The notes under the pieces: model-generated
Told to the model about the DNA's origin: nothing
Database searches by the model: none
What the model saw: only the letters and a program-made list of their open reading frames with translations
Assembly (NCBI GenBank): GCA_021234155.1
Contig: JAJEKV010000036.1
Span: 7,639,426-7,703,425 of the forward strand
Source of the DNA: Isoetes taiwanensis
Taxonomy: Eukaryota > Streptophyta > Lycopodiopsida > Isoetales > Isoetaceae
Reading direction: 5' to 3'
Length of the DNA stretch: 64,000 bases
Part shown: positions 1 through 12,483 of the stretch, piece after piece
Numbering within the stretch: position 1 is the first letter of the stretch
How the letters are laid out: every line of letters begins with the position of its first letter
Made by a program: the position numbers and the translations under genes

Positions 1-634
1 AACTTAGACCTCGGCGTGTTGTGTCTTCGCGGGCTAAAAAGTGTCGACATCCGGGCGGATGGCGGTTTATATCCATTGGATCCGTTGAGTGGCAAGAAAC
101 CGTCATTTCGGGGCGTTTCAAGTTTAGTCCGATTTTGTGGTGGCCGGTAACTCGGCCTCCTAGGATATTGTGAGAGATTGAGAGGGATGAAGGCATTCGA
201 ATCGAATCTGAGTTCCTTGAGATGAGCTTCCCGATAAGGAAGGGAAATGTCCGTGAAGATGCTAATAAATGACATTATACTTTGCAATGTGAAGGGTTTA
301 TACATTCTTGAAGTACAAAGGTTATGGTGTTTGTGTTTAGATACCGCTAATACAAGAAGTCTTTGACTACTTTTAACAATAGATTCCTTTAAAAATATAT
401 TGCTATTTAAATTATAGCAAAAATGAGTCTTGAAACTCTTTAAGTAGTAGAAGAACTCTTTGACTAGTTATCCATTTGATGACCATTTTTTAAGAAAATA
501 TGATATGTGACATTCTTATATGCAAACATTCATAAAATTTATGAACATTGAAGGTCAAAGCCATCCTTGTTTAAAGAGGATCATATGATCTGAAATCTTC
601 ATGCTTGTAAGTAATTGCATATAAGAAATTAAGC
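1..634. other. AT-rich intergenic, no gene seen
   Basis: I see no coding stretch, RNA gene or clear element end. The first 240 bases are less AT-rich than what follows, so an element boundary may lie near 240, but I could not define one. Confidence 0.4.
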
Positions 635-807
635 CGGTGTGATCCTTTTTGTAAAAAAGTAAATAGAAACACAAATATTGAACTTACAACTTAGCGTAAA
701 CAAATAGTATTTTAATAAACCAACACTTTATATACTAACACTTTATACTTTAAATAAGATATTTCTTTCTTTCCTTTTACTTGAAAGCTATTTTTTTTTT
801 TCAAGAT

Positions 808-875
808 GGATCACACCAAGCGAATAATACATATGCAAAAAAAAAGGGACACACTAAATTCGCATGGTGTGATCC
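808..875. repeat. GGATCACACC hairpin repeat, copy 1
   Basis: An 18-base arm at 808-825 (GGATCACACCAAGCGAAT) is matched in inverted orientation at 858-875, with 17 of 18 positions pairing around a 32-base loop. Both full copies (here and 1206-1273) are followed by the same flank, ACTTTCTT.TTTGTTGTCAA. Single arms occur at 635-644, about 996-1009 and 2021-2037. It looks like a small non-autonomous element or element terminus; the family is unknown. Confidence 0.6.
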
Positions 876-1205
876 ACTTTCTTATTTGTTGTCAAATTAA
901 AATTAAACACAAGTACCCCTTCTCATTTAATGCTTTACCACCCCAAGTGCATAAAGTTATTAGTCCTTTTCAAAGAGCATATCTTTTTTTAAGAAGGATC
1001 ACATCAAGCATCCTATTTGCATCTAAAATACTTTACCAACTCTAGTAGTACATAAAGTTATTAGCCCTTTTCAAAAAGCAAACACTTTATCAATAAATGA
1101 GCTCGTCATATATCCACACTTAACTTCAAATAAGACACATATATATTTCTTTTATTAAAAGATAATCAAAGTAATTTTACTATAGGAAATCATCTTTTTC
1201 CAAAA

Positions 1206-1273
1206 AGATCACATCAAGCGAATTTTGTATAAGCTAAAAAGTTGGAATATACTAAATTCGCATGGTGTGATCC
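1206..1273. repeat. GGATCACACC hairpin repeat, copy 2
   Basis: The left arm 1206-1223 (AGATCACATCAAGCGAAT) faces the right arm 1256-1273 (ATTCGCATGGTGTGATCC). The right arm is identical to that of copy 1, whereas the left arm has drifted. The distance between arms is the same as in copy 1, and the downstream flank is shared. This supports a repeated unit rather than a chance palindrome. Confidence 0.6.
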
Positions 1274-1299
1274 ACTTTCTTGTTTGTTGTCAATAGATA

Positions 1300-2800
1300 A
1301 TAACACCAAATCCCTCATCAATAGTCTCCCATTTGCGTATAAAATATGTATCATTCCAAGTTATATTATGTTTTATGAACTAAACTTTTTCAAAGAGGGT
1401 CCCAAAGCAAAATACAAACACTTAATCAATAAGCCAACACTTTTACCAACAACCAAAGCTTTATTAAATAAGATTTTTATGTTATTTTATCAAACCTAAC
1501 AATGTTTCCATATGTGACACTTTGAGTTAACTGATCCAAAGGCTCATGAAAGCGACATTTTATACAATATGTCTTTGGAGCTTTTGTGTCGTGGCATTAG
1601 TAAACACCTCTAATGGAGCAAATATTTTGTAACTCATTTTTTCAACAACCCTGGATGCACGTCTTATCAAATATTTCTTCATTGCAAGGACACCATTCTC
1701 ATAAGGCTTGCACAATTAAACTTAAAAAGGTCATGGGACGACTTTCAAGCTCGGCTCCCACAACTTTACAACGTAAAACTAGATGCCCAATGCCCTGAAT
1801 GTATATCTTGGAAAAGCATGTCTCTTATGTCCATATGTTAGACAACAACGATGCTAGTAATGCTTTTCCCTAGTCTCAAATCCCCGACATCTGATAAATA
1901 TAGCCCAAAGAAAAATATTTGATTCAGTGAGTGAATGTAAATCAAGAAGAGGGAAGAAAAAAGAAGCAAGGATTGCATGACGCGAAATCTCACTACACAT
2001 TTACAAAGTGCATATGCATTTTCGCATGGTGTGATCCATGTATTATTGAGGGTGCAAATTTGCAAATATCCTCCTCTTCAAATCCCTTCCCCCCCTCCCT
2101 TCCCCTTTTTTTTTGCAATATACTATCCATAGCATTTATTTTCTACCCTATAGTTCTACCTATTCATTGCGTATGAATGTCGCTCCGGCGATGTAACTCC
2201 ATAGTCACCCTTCGTTAAGGATAGCATTCTCACCCACGAGCCTATGGATAGATATCCTTCCACCGTCAGATCGATCGGTCGTTGAATTGTAAGAATGAAT
2301 GGCAGGGAGCAATACGATGAATGGGAAGAGCTGAAAAGTAGGAAAACTTCAGAATGAAAATTTGGGTAGTAAAAACATGGCATGTAACGTACGTTTGCTT
2401 GTCCGCACATCGCCTCGCCGTTGTTGCTTAACTCTATGCTCGCCCCGCAAAAACACAGACACTATTGGAGACTTGGATTCCAAATGAAGAGCGAAGGCGG
2501 AGAGGATGCACGTAGCGGTGCTAATGTGAACAATGGAAATCTTGGTGCCAAAATTTGATAAGATGGTGGTGCATGTGGGCATGTGCACAGTAGGCGGGAA
2601 AAGTAGCCATTATTTTGGTCCGCGATACGATTTTCGAAAAATGCGGGCCATTAATGTGGTTGCAATGAATGCACAAACCTTTCTACTTGCCAACTAATAC
2701 TGACTTTGGAAAAAAATGCGCAAACATCATTGGTCGTGAGAAACATGACGTGGAATTCTGGCATCCAAGATATGGGCCATTTTGAGACCCCAAATCCGCC
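1300..2800. other. Intergenic, no gene seen
   Basis: There is one isolated GGATCACACC-type arm at 2021-2037. Short open frames here have no recognisable composition or motif. The stretch 2150-2800 is richer in GC than the first 2 kb but gives no protein I recognise. Confidence 0.4.
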
Positions 2801-2807
2801 CTAATGC

Positions 2808-3480
2808 CAATGACATTTACAGTGCCGGTAATAGAACCATCTGCAACAGTGCCTCCTCGAACATGGCAAAGTGAAGTTGAGGAAATAGAGAGGATGGCAC
2901 TTGAGAAAGCTAAAAGCGATTCGCTTGCGAGCCTTCAATGATCACACCAATGAGAAACACTTTCATCATCAAGTGCTAAATTAGTATTTGGAGAAGCTCC
3001 TAAGAAAGATTCAAACACGTCTCCGGCATCATCTGCAGTGCCATTCAGTACGATATAGAAGCTACAAAGGACACAGATCCAGATTTTATCCCAGGAGATA
3101 CCAGGGAAGAGGAAGTTGAGTTGGTAGTTGAGTCCACTCCAAAGAGGAGGTAAAAGAATGCTGGTGATGTAACTCCAAGAGGAAAAAAAGCAAAAAATCT
3201 CCAAAGAACAAAAATGTCCTCCGAAAAGAAAATCTCCAGGCAAAAAAGTGCCACCACCAGCAAGAAAGAGGTATGTCCAAGATGAACTAATTTTGTTAAA
3301 CATCTCAGATTTATGATAATTAACCACATTTGTTTTGTACATAGGACACGATCACAAAAGTGAAGGGAAGCTGATCCCGATCCCCGGCGAGTCGGAACCC
3401 GGAAGAGGAAGAGGAGCTACAAGCAAATATTGATGTGATAACAAATAAGGTGCAGGCGATCCACGAAGATCTTTGAAGCG
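2808..3480 (+). pseudogene. Possible decayed N-terminal region of transposase-like gene
   Basis: Short plus-strand frames here read as acidic then Lys/Ser-rich protein, for example around 3073-3155 (TDPDFIPGDTREEEVELVVE) and a PPRKRKSPGKK-like basic stretch near 3210-3260. They are separated by stops. Together they could be the low-complexity N-terminus of the transposase-like gene that follows on the same strand. No domain is recognisable, so this is an inference from composition and position only. Confidence 0.25.
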
Positions 3481-5028
3481 GTGATGAATTTACAAGGTGA
3501 GTAATATACAATTGATTACAATAGATATATTCTTTTGCTAATGCTTGTTGTTTCCTTATACGGTTTAGTGAACCGACCGAAAAGGTTGGTTCCATTCACT
3601 CCTTATAGGACCTTGTCCTCCTAAGCCCTCGCACCCTCTATCTTTCAAAGTGATGTTGACGAAGTTCTGGCTGGAGCGGACTTGACCTCTAAGATGGTAG
3701 ATGTCTATGGGAGGTAGGCTAGCATTCCAACATATTTATGTTATTTCATTCTCTAAGTCACTCATCTTATGTATTAATATGTATTCTGGATTTGTGTGCA
3801 GGTACCTTTGTAGCGGTCTTCCATCTGATTGGAAACACAAGTTTTTTATGGTTCGACCGGACACCTTCCAGAATTTTGTGAATTCCCTCAAGAACAAGGG
3901 GGGGCAAATGCACAGAACACTAACATAAAGGAAGGGCTGGATGGCATTTTGATTGCAAGATGCCAATACATATGGGTGCTTTTTTACCTACTCAAAAAAT
4001 CATGTCGCGACATTGGTCTTTGGTAAAGGTCGATGCCCGTCATAAAAATTTTTCGACGGCCCTTCACATTTCGTCAAGCACTTCACCCGCCATAGCCAGC
4101 CTTGAGCGGGAGTCAAGATCCATCATTCCTGCTATTTTTGGCCAAGTCATCGATCCCAAAATTTTAGTTTGCAATCTCCAATTCGAATTGGAATTTCCCC
4201 CCATAATTCAAATCTTTGCACCTTCGAATTATGATGTTTCAAATTCTTCTTGAAGCACCACCTATGGTTCTTGAGTTGAGAGATGAATTCCTTGTTTACG
4301 TGTCCAAGCATTGTGCGCAATTTGATGCCCGGGGAATCTTTGGCGGGCATGCAAGAGTTAAATCAACAATTCCAAGCGATTTAAGTCTTTGTTCACAATT
4401 TCTGAGAAAATTACCTTGAAGAATCACCTACACAAATCGAAGCTGGTACTCACATTTCATCTGAAACAGTGGATTTCACAAGGAATGAAGAAACTACATA
4501 TGAAGTCGAAAATTCAGATCAAGAATTCCATCATGAAGATGAAAGACAAGGTATCTGCTATTAAATTGCTGAATTTTTTTGTTCTAAATTGTTTGACCGA
4601 TGTAATGTAATTGCTTTTCGATTGGAGCGAAATTCATTCAATGGTGCTTTGAATTGATGGACTTTGAACATGATTTCAACATGTCGAGTATGCAATTTAA
4701 ATTTGTTACTTGGTTTATAAAAACTAAACTGACATGCTAAAATTACAGGAGAATGTGGTGGAATATCAATTGAGGATGCTGAAGTTATGGATGTTGGCAA
4801 TGGTGTAGAGGTTGGATCTGACTGTCATAATACAGGTACTTGCTATAATAGAGGTATTTGCATTGATAAATTTAGTTTCATTTGTAGTTAGAATTGTTTC
4901 ATCAATGTAGGTGTTTGTGAACCATGCGGTGCTTGCAAACCAAGAGAATTATGAAGCCGCTTTCAAAAAAACAGTAGAAATCGGGGAGGATTCAAAGACG
5001 AGAAAAAAAGAAGTGGATCTTTGCAACT

Positions 5029-7769
5029 GGCAACTGAGTTGCAAATGATGCTACTGTTGGTAAGAAAGGTTCATTCAGCAGTTGGAAGAAAAGAAAGTTG
5101 TCAAAAGAATTAGACAAGCTTGTGAACGAATTGTGTGAGAATGCTACATCCAAGAAAAAGAGTGGAAATTCTAGGGGGTGCTAGAAAGTGGATACTGAAC
5201 TAGATCTCTCAAACGAAAAAAGAATTAAACACAATGAAAACAATCATTCACAATTTGAGGGAGTCTTTTGCAGCTCATAAGTATTCAAAAAATACAGATG
5301 TGTGGAGAGCAAGAAGTGCTGCAATGACTTTTACAGTCAATGGTGAAACTAACAAGTCTGCTTTTGCCAAGCAAATGAATCAATAGGAAGATTTGTGTCG
5401 GTTCTGATAAATAGAAGATTGGATGCAGAGCATGGTAGTGGACCATGGTCCATGTTCAAAAAGAATACTAGATGTGACAGACTCTCTTATGATGAGAGGA
5501 AACTAATAGTTGACTTTTGGAGAGATAACACACGAGTGTCTCCATGCAAGAAACATGTTATAAGGATTAGAGTGGCTGAAGGATTCAAGATCATGCATCC
5601 ATTACACTTCTGGGAGGATACTTTCGGGTTAGTTTGATTGCATATCTTTGGATGTTGTTACAATTCTTTGTAATTCTTTGTAATTACTCGTAATTGCTCT
5701 AATTGCTGTAATTCTTGTGTCTGTTTTTGCAGGTTTCATTTTACCAGCGTTTCAGAATTCTTTTTCAGTTTTTCATGCCTTGAAACCCCTTTATGTCAGG
5801 AAAGTAAAGGACAGAGAGACATGTTATTGTGTGTATCATATGAGAGCAGATTTTATTCGACTTGCAATGAACAAAGTAAGACATGATGAAAAAATTCATG
5901 GTTTAAATTGTAAATGCACGTGTGAAGTTTGTGGTCCTGGACCAACATGCATGGCAAGGAAGAGCACCTATGCTTCAACAAGTGAGCTTTGGAGGTCTCT
6001 TGTTTGTCCAAGAGATGAAAGTGAAGAATGGTATGCACATGACTGCCTAACTCTCAAGTGTAATAATTGTGGACCTAGCAAGCTGCCAACATGTCCAAAA
6101 GAAGTGAATTTCAAAAATGGTGTACAGGTGGAGTGGAAGACATATGACAAGGTACTAAGATTGTTGCTGTTTTTTATGCTTCATTATGGTGTAGCTTTAT
6201 TTTTTATTTCTGTATTTGTTGTAGATATATGAATCTGTAGAAGAACCTGATAGCAAAGGAGGTTATAAAATTTGGGAAAAAAAACCAGTCCACTAAACCT
6301 GGTTTACAAGACCACAAATGCTACTTGATATTTTTTTTGAGAATGCCGAATCGATCTTTGAAAAGAATTCATTCCACACAACTATGAGGCTAGATGGCAG
6401 GCCAGGCAATTCAAGGAGTGTTTGGAAACATTTCCAAAGGATGCAATAGTTTCAGTGATTGATTTTGCTAAAAATTACAGCTTCAAGATTCAGCAAGAAA
6501 TTCAAAGTCTGCATTGGGGAATGATCGATTGCACAATTTTAGTGCATATATCATATAGACATGCCATCAAAAGTGATGACCCTAAATTGGATGAAGATGA
6601 GAGAAGAATCATCAAAGAAACTCACTTCTACATTTCAAAGTGTGGCGGGGAACATGACACTTTGTTTATGCAACATTGTTTGAACAGCCATGCAAAGATT
6701 TTTGTCCGACAAACAAATCAAGTACAGCAGACATATTGTTTGGTCTGATGGATGTTCTAGCCAGTGGAAAGGAAGTAGAACATTTTACTTTCTAGGAAGA
6801 AATTATCAGACTAGTGGCATCCCAATAACTTGGAATTATTTTGCTTCTTATCATGGGAAAGGTAACTTTCATTTTCAAGCACCTAGAGTTAATGTTCATT
6901 TCCAGCACTAATCTGATAGAGAAACAGGTGAACATGATGGTGCTGGAGCTGTCATTAAGAGAGCCCTAACTCATGAGATGTTAAAACGAAATTCTGTGCC
7001 ACTTAGACATGCACATGATGTAGTGGTTTTTTGCAAAAAACATTTCAGTGACAACATGACAATGGAAGGCAAGGATGATCAAAAAGTGTCTTGGATTGAA
7101 CTGGCCGTTTTTTTATACATTCCAATTTGCTGAGCTTGTGAATGCTTGTGTTTGACAGATTTTTTTGGGAAGTTGGCATCGGAGATGTTGATAGAAGTGA
7201 AAGGTATGATTGTGCAACTCTATCTTGCTCTAGCAAATTTCATTCCATCAGGCCTACTCAAAGATCTGACCCGACTCAAGTGGCACATATGAACTTCAGT
7301 TGACAAAGAAAAAGTAGACTTTTATATTTTAAAATGCACTAGAACAAAGCATGTTATAGAGAAAGCATACAAGGATCCTTGGGGGCAAAAGTTTGGTAGG
7401 AATGAAGTAGTTGTTACTGGAAAATATTACAAGTTAATTAATGGTAACTTGTATGAATTGCTAGAACATGAGCCAGAGTGCAGTGTATACAGCCATTTGG
7501 TTTTGGCTGTTAATTTTGATATGACCAGATTGAGGAACAACCTGTTTCAGCTCCCTGACATTGTGGATGGTCAAATTATGGATAGCTTGCATCAAAGCAC
7601 ATCCATTTATGCTCAAGAAGTTTTAGAGTCTAAAGGAAATGAGATGAAAGGAAAGAAGAAATCAAAAGCAAAAGCAGCAAAAGGCAAAGACCTTATAAAC
7701 CTTTTACATAAACCTTATATTAATGTAAACCTTTTACATAAACCTTATGTAAACCTTATATTAGTGTAA
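5029..7769 (+). pseudogene. Transposase-like protein (DFA-NY / WSDG / HGKG family), decayed
   Basis: Four plus-strand coding blocks belong to one protein. 5395-5637 carries FWRDNTRVSPCKKHV. 5717-6150 carries a Cys/His-rich segment (ETCYCVYH, then paired Cys in CKCTCEVC and LKCNNC). 6422-6748 carries VIDFAKNY and LHWGMIDCTILVHI. 6739-7040 carries WSDGCSSQWKG and an HGKG motif, followed by EHDGAGAVIKRA. The acids in DFA, SDG and EHDG could be a DDE/D triad, but I cannot name the superfamily. Intron-like joints (for example TTTTGCAG before 5713) and frame changes separate the blocks, so it is probably dead. The C-terminal tail near 7640-7700 is Lys-rich. A related copy lies on the minus strand at 8-12 kb. 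Confidence 0.55.
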
Positions 7770-7816
7770 ACCTTACATATTCATGGAATGTAAACCTTAT
7801 ATTAGTGTAAACCTTG
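7696..7816. repeat. GTAAACCTTATATTAGT tandem array
   Basis: Imperfect short repeats of TAAACCTT followed by ATATTAGTG or TTACATA run directly after the last coding block of the plus-strand transposase-like gene. They may form its 3' untranslated region. Confidence 0.55.
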
Positions 7817-8051
7817 CTATTACATAAATATACAAAAAACATGTCAACACTATGGAACAAAATTGTGTTGCGTGTATACAAGATCCTCATAATATTTTAA
7901 AAAGAAAACATCTTCATAATATCCTCCTGGTAGGTGCTGATTAGATGCCTGGTAGATACTGAAAGACTGCTAAATTCCAGAAAGTCTTGCCTTTTTAAAA
8001 GCAAGATAATTTTCCTCCAGTGTACCACCTGGAAGGATTTCTTCTTCAGAG

Positions 8052-8139
8052 TCTGCTCCTTTATCCTGTGATAAATCTGCTCCTTTATCCTGTGATAAAT
8101 CTGCTCCTTTATCCTGTGATAAATCTGCTCCTTTATCCT
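8052..8139 (-). repeat. 24-bp minisatellite encoding DKGADLSQ
   Basis: A 24-base unit (TCTGCTCCTTTATCCTGTGA plus TAAA on the plus strand) repeats at 8052-8075, 8076-8099 and 8100-8123 without a mismatch, with a 16-base partial at 8124-8139. It is in frame in the C-terminal tail of the minus-strand transposase-like gene. Confidence 0.9.
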
Positions 8140-9173
8140 CTTCAGCATCATTGTTCTTTACATCTCCAGCATCTTCATTTTCTATAGGCTTCAACCTTGC
8201 ATCTTCAGCAGAAGCTTTCACAGCAATATTAGACACATTTCCTGCAACAAGAATTCAATATTAACTACAACTAAATTGAACATGGACTACTATTCAAATT
8301 TTCGCTTAGACTTACCATTTTTTTGCAGTGCTCCAGGCTTGTTTCTTGCAAGGGTCTTCTTGTCTGCAGGTTGTCCAGTGCCAGCAGGGGTCTTCTTGTC
8401 TGCAAGATTAATTTAAAATTAATGTAACTTAAAGAGAAGTTATAATACTAAAACTAAATGTGTACCTTTTATGGGAGATATGTGAGCAAATTTAACAGGA
8501 CTCAGCTTGTCAATATCTATAACTGCTCAAATAGAATTGAAGTTAGCACAAAACAAAAACATTACAAGATACATTGAACAAGAATACTTACTTGCAACAG
8601 GTTTCAAGTCTTTCTTTGTGCTGGCCCTTGTCTTCCTTTTCTTTATTTTTGCAGTCCTTTCTACTTTAAAATCAGCACTTGCAGGTTTATTGTACAAAGT
8701 GGTGCTGCTATCAACTTCATCCTTCTGCTTCTTATCTTCATCACTGTTTGCATTTTCAGTTTCTTCTTCATCTTCATAGTTAGAGTCCTCTTCAATCACA
8801 ACACTGAATTCTTTGAATCCCAGTTCCTGCAAAATATTGCTTGGGACTTCCTCTCCACAACAGGGAACCACACAGTGCATAGTTTTCAGCACAGTTGAAA
8901 AGCAAAAGACATGGTACTTATGTCCACATTGGTTTATTTTAACAAACAAGTCATATTCTTGAGGAAAACAAAGGCCACATGCCTGACATACATCACTAGT
9001 TAGCAAAGGCAAAGAATAGACACCCATACCCAACTCCATCCGAGTTTTGGTACTTACCTCCATTATTCTTAAGCCACCCCAAATGTAATTTAAAACCATG
9101 TTGCACAAAATGAGTGTCATGCTTCCTGTCATCTGAAACATAGAAATGCACTGTTTTTTTAAGCTTACCTTCT

Positions 9174-10005
9174 ATTTTCATCATAGAATAAATTAGTGGC
9201 TATTAATAGCCAAATGGCAATTTTTTAGAGGGTCTAGACAATTTTTGCGGCGAATTTTATGAAGGGAGAATTCCTTAAAAAAATAAAAAATAGCCATAAC
9301 TAAAACAAGTATTCCATTATTTTTTTAGGATTAGCCAAACTATTTTCCCCCTTTTCCCTAAAGAAAAAGGGATTAGCCTTTCTTTATATTATAATTTTTA
9401 TATACTAAATCATTAATAGCCAAACAAAAATAAATTCTTATTATAGACTTTTACACATCTCCACCTACCATCATCAGTGATAGTAGTCTTTCAAACTATG
9501 AATTTCTATTATATATACCACATATGCATCTTCAAAAAAGAATTGTAAGAGATTGTCAATATCCCTCTAGATGGCTGAGTTTGTTGCATAACATCTTCCT
9601 TCAATTAGGGTTGGAGATAAGTGCAATTTGATCACTATATCTAGAAGGTGTCATTGCATTGAATGTAGTTCAGACTATGGATGTTATAAGCTACGTTGTG
9701 AGCTTCTATTAACAGTTTTTTAATATTATTGTATGTTCCTTAATTGTTGATTATTATTTGTAATTGTAGTACAATATATCTAAGCTACAAAATCTAATTT
9801 ACATTTTTTGCTTTTTCCAGTTCGGAAAAATAGCCAAGTGAAAATTTATAGTACATAATTCAAAAGTTTCGCCAACTCCAAATACATATAAATTTAATAA
9901 AGCCAAATGTATATCATAAAATACTGTAAAATTTTGAAAAATAGCCAAATCATTTTTTATGAAAAAATATATAGTATGCTTAATTTTTTCCCTGATTTTC
10001 ATCAT
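9174..10005. other. AT-rich insert-like segment between 11-bp direct repeats
   Basis: ATTTTCATCAT occurs at 9174-9184 and again at 9995-10005. The segment between is AT-rich, with many copies of AATAGCCAAA, and interrupts the transposase-like gene. The repeat also encodes the shared peptide SMMKI, so it may be a duplicated coding fragment instead of a target-site duplication. An 11-bp duplication would suit a Mutator-like insertion, but I see no convincing terminal inverted repeats. Confidence 0.35.
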
Positions 10006-10799
10006 TGAAATATGGACCAAAATACTAATTTGATCAGGATTCCAATGCTCGGATTGCACTTCTGTCCCTGGTTTCAATGTGTAGTTCTCTGCAAAGTCAA
10101 CAACAGACAACACACTATTATCCGGGAGTTTCTCAACACATCTTTTAAATTGTTTGCTCTGCCAGTGTGCTGTAAAGTTATGATCTGTAAACTTAGCAAG
10201 CTGATTTTTCAAGTTCTTTAACAAAACAGATGCTTTGTCATTCTGATCAACTAATCTAAGCCTTCTGGATGTATCTTTTTTGGATGGCTCATTGACATAT
10301 GCATATACTTGCCAGTCCACATTCTGAATTCCATCTTCCTCGTTTGGACAGATGTCTAATTTTTTCACTCCACATTCATCACATTCACCTTTGATGCATT
10401 TTAGTTTATGCCATTCATCCGTCACATATTTCTCGCAAACTGTTGACCTCCACAAGATACTAACATTATCAAAAGTCTTCTTGTTTGCTTGACATACTCC
10501 ATTGTTTTCTTTGGGATGCACAGACACTTTGCAGCGCAAGTGCAATTAACATGTAGGGATCTCCTCATATCATTGAAGGCCTTTTACGTACATGATATGC
10601 TTGCTCATGTTTGACACAACAACATGTGTTTCTTTCCTTCAATTTCCTTATGCAATCGGTTTGGATACTCGAACCTGGCTGAAGGCGAATTTTGGTATCG
10701 GGATTACGATATACAAACCTGTGATAAAGCTCGGTTGCAATAACAAAAGCATTAAAGACCATGTTAGCAAAATGATGTCGGCAACCAGATGCCAAAAGA

Positions 10800-11190
10800 G
10801 TATTGAACTATACTATTGTACATTTAATGTATGTTCTATGTACATAAAATGTCCATCCAACAGTTCCACTGATCTGTTACTGTACATCTAATGTACATCT
10901 AATGTACATCAGTACATCTAATGTACAGCGATAGCAGTTCCACGATCATTCTTGTACATCCAATGTACATCCAATGTACATCTAATTAATGTTCCAATAT
11001 TAGTACATCACATTAATGTTACAATATTAGTACAACTAATGTACATATGTATGATTTGTTTTGCTTCATTACCTGAAAGTACACTAAAATGTAAAATGAT
11101 GTAATTTTGATATTCAAGTACATGTAAATGCAAATTGCATGGACATGTAAGTGTTAATGGATGTACATCTAAAAGTACCTAATAAGCGCA
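10800..11190. repeat. TGTACATCTAA-type simple repeat
   Basis: Dense irregular copies of TGTACATCTAA, TGTACATCCAA and AATGTACAT lie between coding blocks of the minus-strand transposase-like gene, probably within an intron. A related string occurs at about 12218-12235. Confidence 0.65.
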
Positions 11191-12483
11191 TCAACTTGCA
11201 AGAGGATTGCTACTATGTAAACAATGTAAAATGCAATACATTTCATGAAAACCATGTGTATTCATTAACAGGTCACTCGGAAGAGAACTAGAATGTACAG
11301 AAGAAAGTCATGAAAGAATTTTGGAAGAAAATATAATCTCCAAAATTGAATTGATTCAATTACAAGAGCAAACCTGTGAGATATCAAGGTATTGTATTGC
11401 TTGTGTTCTCCTCTTCATGACATCTCTAACCTTTGGTGAAACTTTGGTATTATCAAGCCAAAATTCACGAACCTGACATTTGTTTGAATCATCGATTCTA
11501 TTTGATCTTGGCATCCTTCCTGCCAAAGCCCATACATTTGCTCCACTTAATGACATTATCTTCCTTCTTGCTGCAGCTTTGGATAAATTTCTTGGTCATC
11601 TTTTTTAGCATTTTGAAGAAACATTCTTGTTTATATCTCCTTTTTTCCAACAATCATTGATAACGATTGAATGTTTTGCAGCCAATTTATCTTTGCTATT
11701 AGCAGACTTTACTTCTTGAAGCCCATCTTTCAAGTTTTTGATCATTGATTTCATAACAATAACTTCGGAAGGATTTCCAATTACAGGTTCGAAAAAAGAA
11801 AAAAGCCTGTCATCTTGCAACAAACGAGCACAAAAAACTAATCTTTGATCTGGACGAAGTGTTTGCCAGCAACTGAGGATGCAATCCACCGACCTGTCAA
11901 CGCGCTGCTTTATTTGTTTTGTGGCATAACACTGGCCAATGTCGGCATACTTGCGCTTAGAACCATCACTTCCATTGGAATTCTCACCCTCCATGAACAG
12001 ATTGAAATTGATTTGTATTTCTTGTAGATTCAATTGGCATGTGTTTGCTTCTGGAATTCATTCGGTGTTCGTCCTGTGAAAGGGGGGAATTTCGGAAAGG
12101 GAGGGACGGATCCATTCGAATTGGTTCGGTGGTTAACCAAGAATTTCGGGGGCACTGTCAGGGATGATCTTGCAATCATTGCAAACCTGACACAAAATGA
12201 CAAACCAGAGTATCTTGATGTACATCTAAAATGTACCCCAAAAAAGCACAAATTCGTCCTTCAATTCAGTACGATGTGCGTACACCCTTTCATGCTTTTA
12301 CCCAGCAAAGCTTGGCCAGTGGAAAGCCCAACTCCCGCAGTGGAGTTGCCCGAGGAGGGGAGCATGTCGATTGTGGTGAAGGCTGGAATGGATTGGTGTG
12401 CCCATTAAGGGGGAATGTTGGAGCATGTGTAATGGGCACACATGAAGAATGACTTAGTGGAGGAGTACCAAAAGTCCAACAAA

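Larger units (their letters stand above)
7970..11994 (-). pseudogene. Transposase-like protein with RING-like finger, related to 5-7.8 kb copy
   Basis: Minus-strand blocks in order are as follows. 11605-11994 is a coiled, charged N-terminus beginning MEGENSNGSDGSKRKYADIG. 11356-11556 contains REFWLDNTKVSPK. 10565-10795 contains LKERNTCCCVKHEQAYHVR. 9799-10545 has Cys pairs, then VVDFAENYTLKPGTEVQSEH and ILVHIS. 8527-9184 has HDTHFVQHG, then a RING-like cluster (CQACGLC, CGHKYHVFC, VPCC) and an acidic region. 7970-8236 is a tail with DKGADLSQ repeats. The DFAENY and FW.DNT.VSP motifs pair it with the plus-strand copy. The catalytic middle (SDG/HGKG) is missing or scrambled around 9190-9990, so this copy also looks inactive. 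Exon joints were not fully resolved. Confidence 0.55.
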
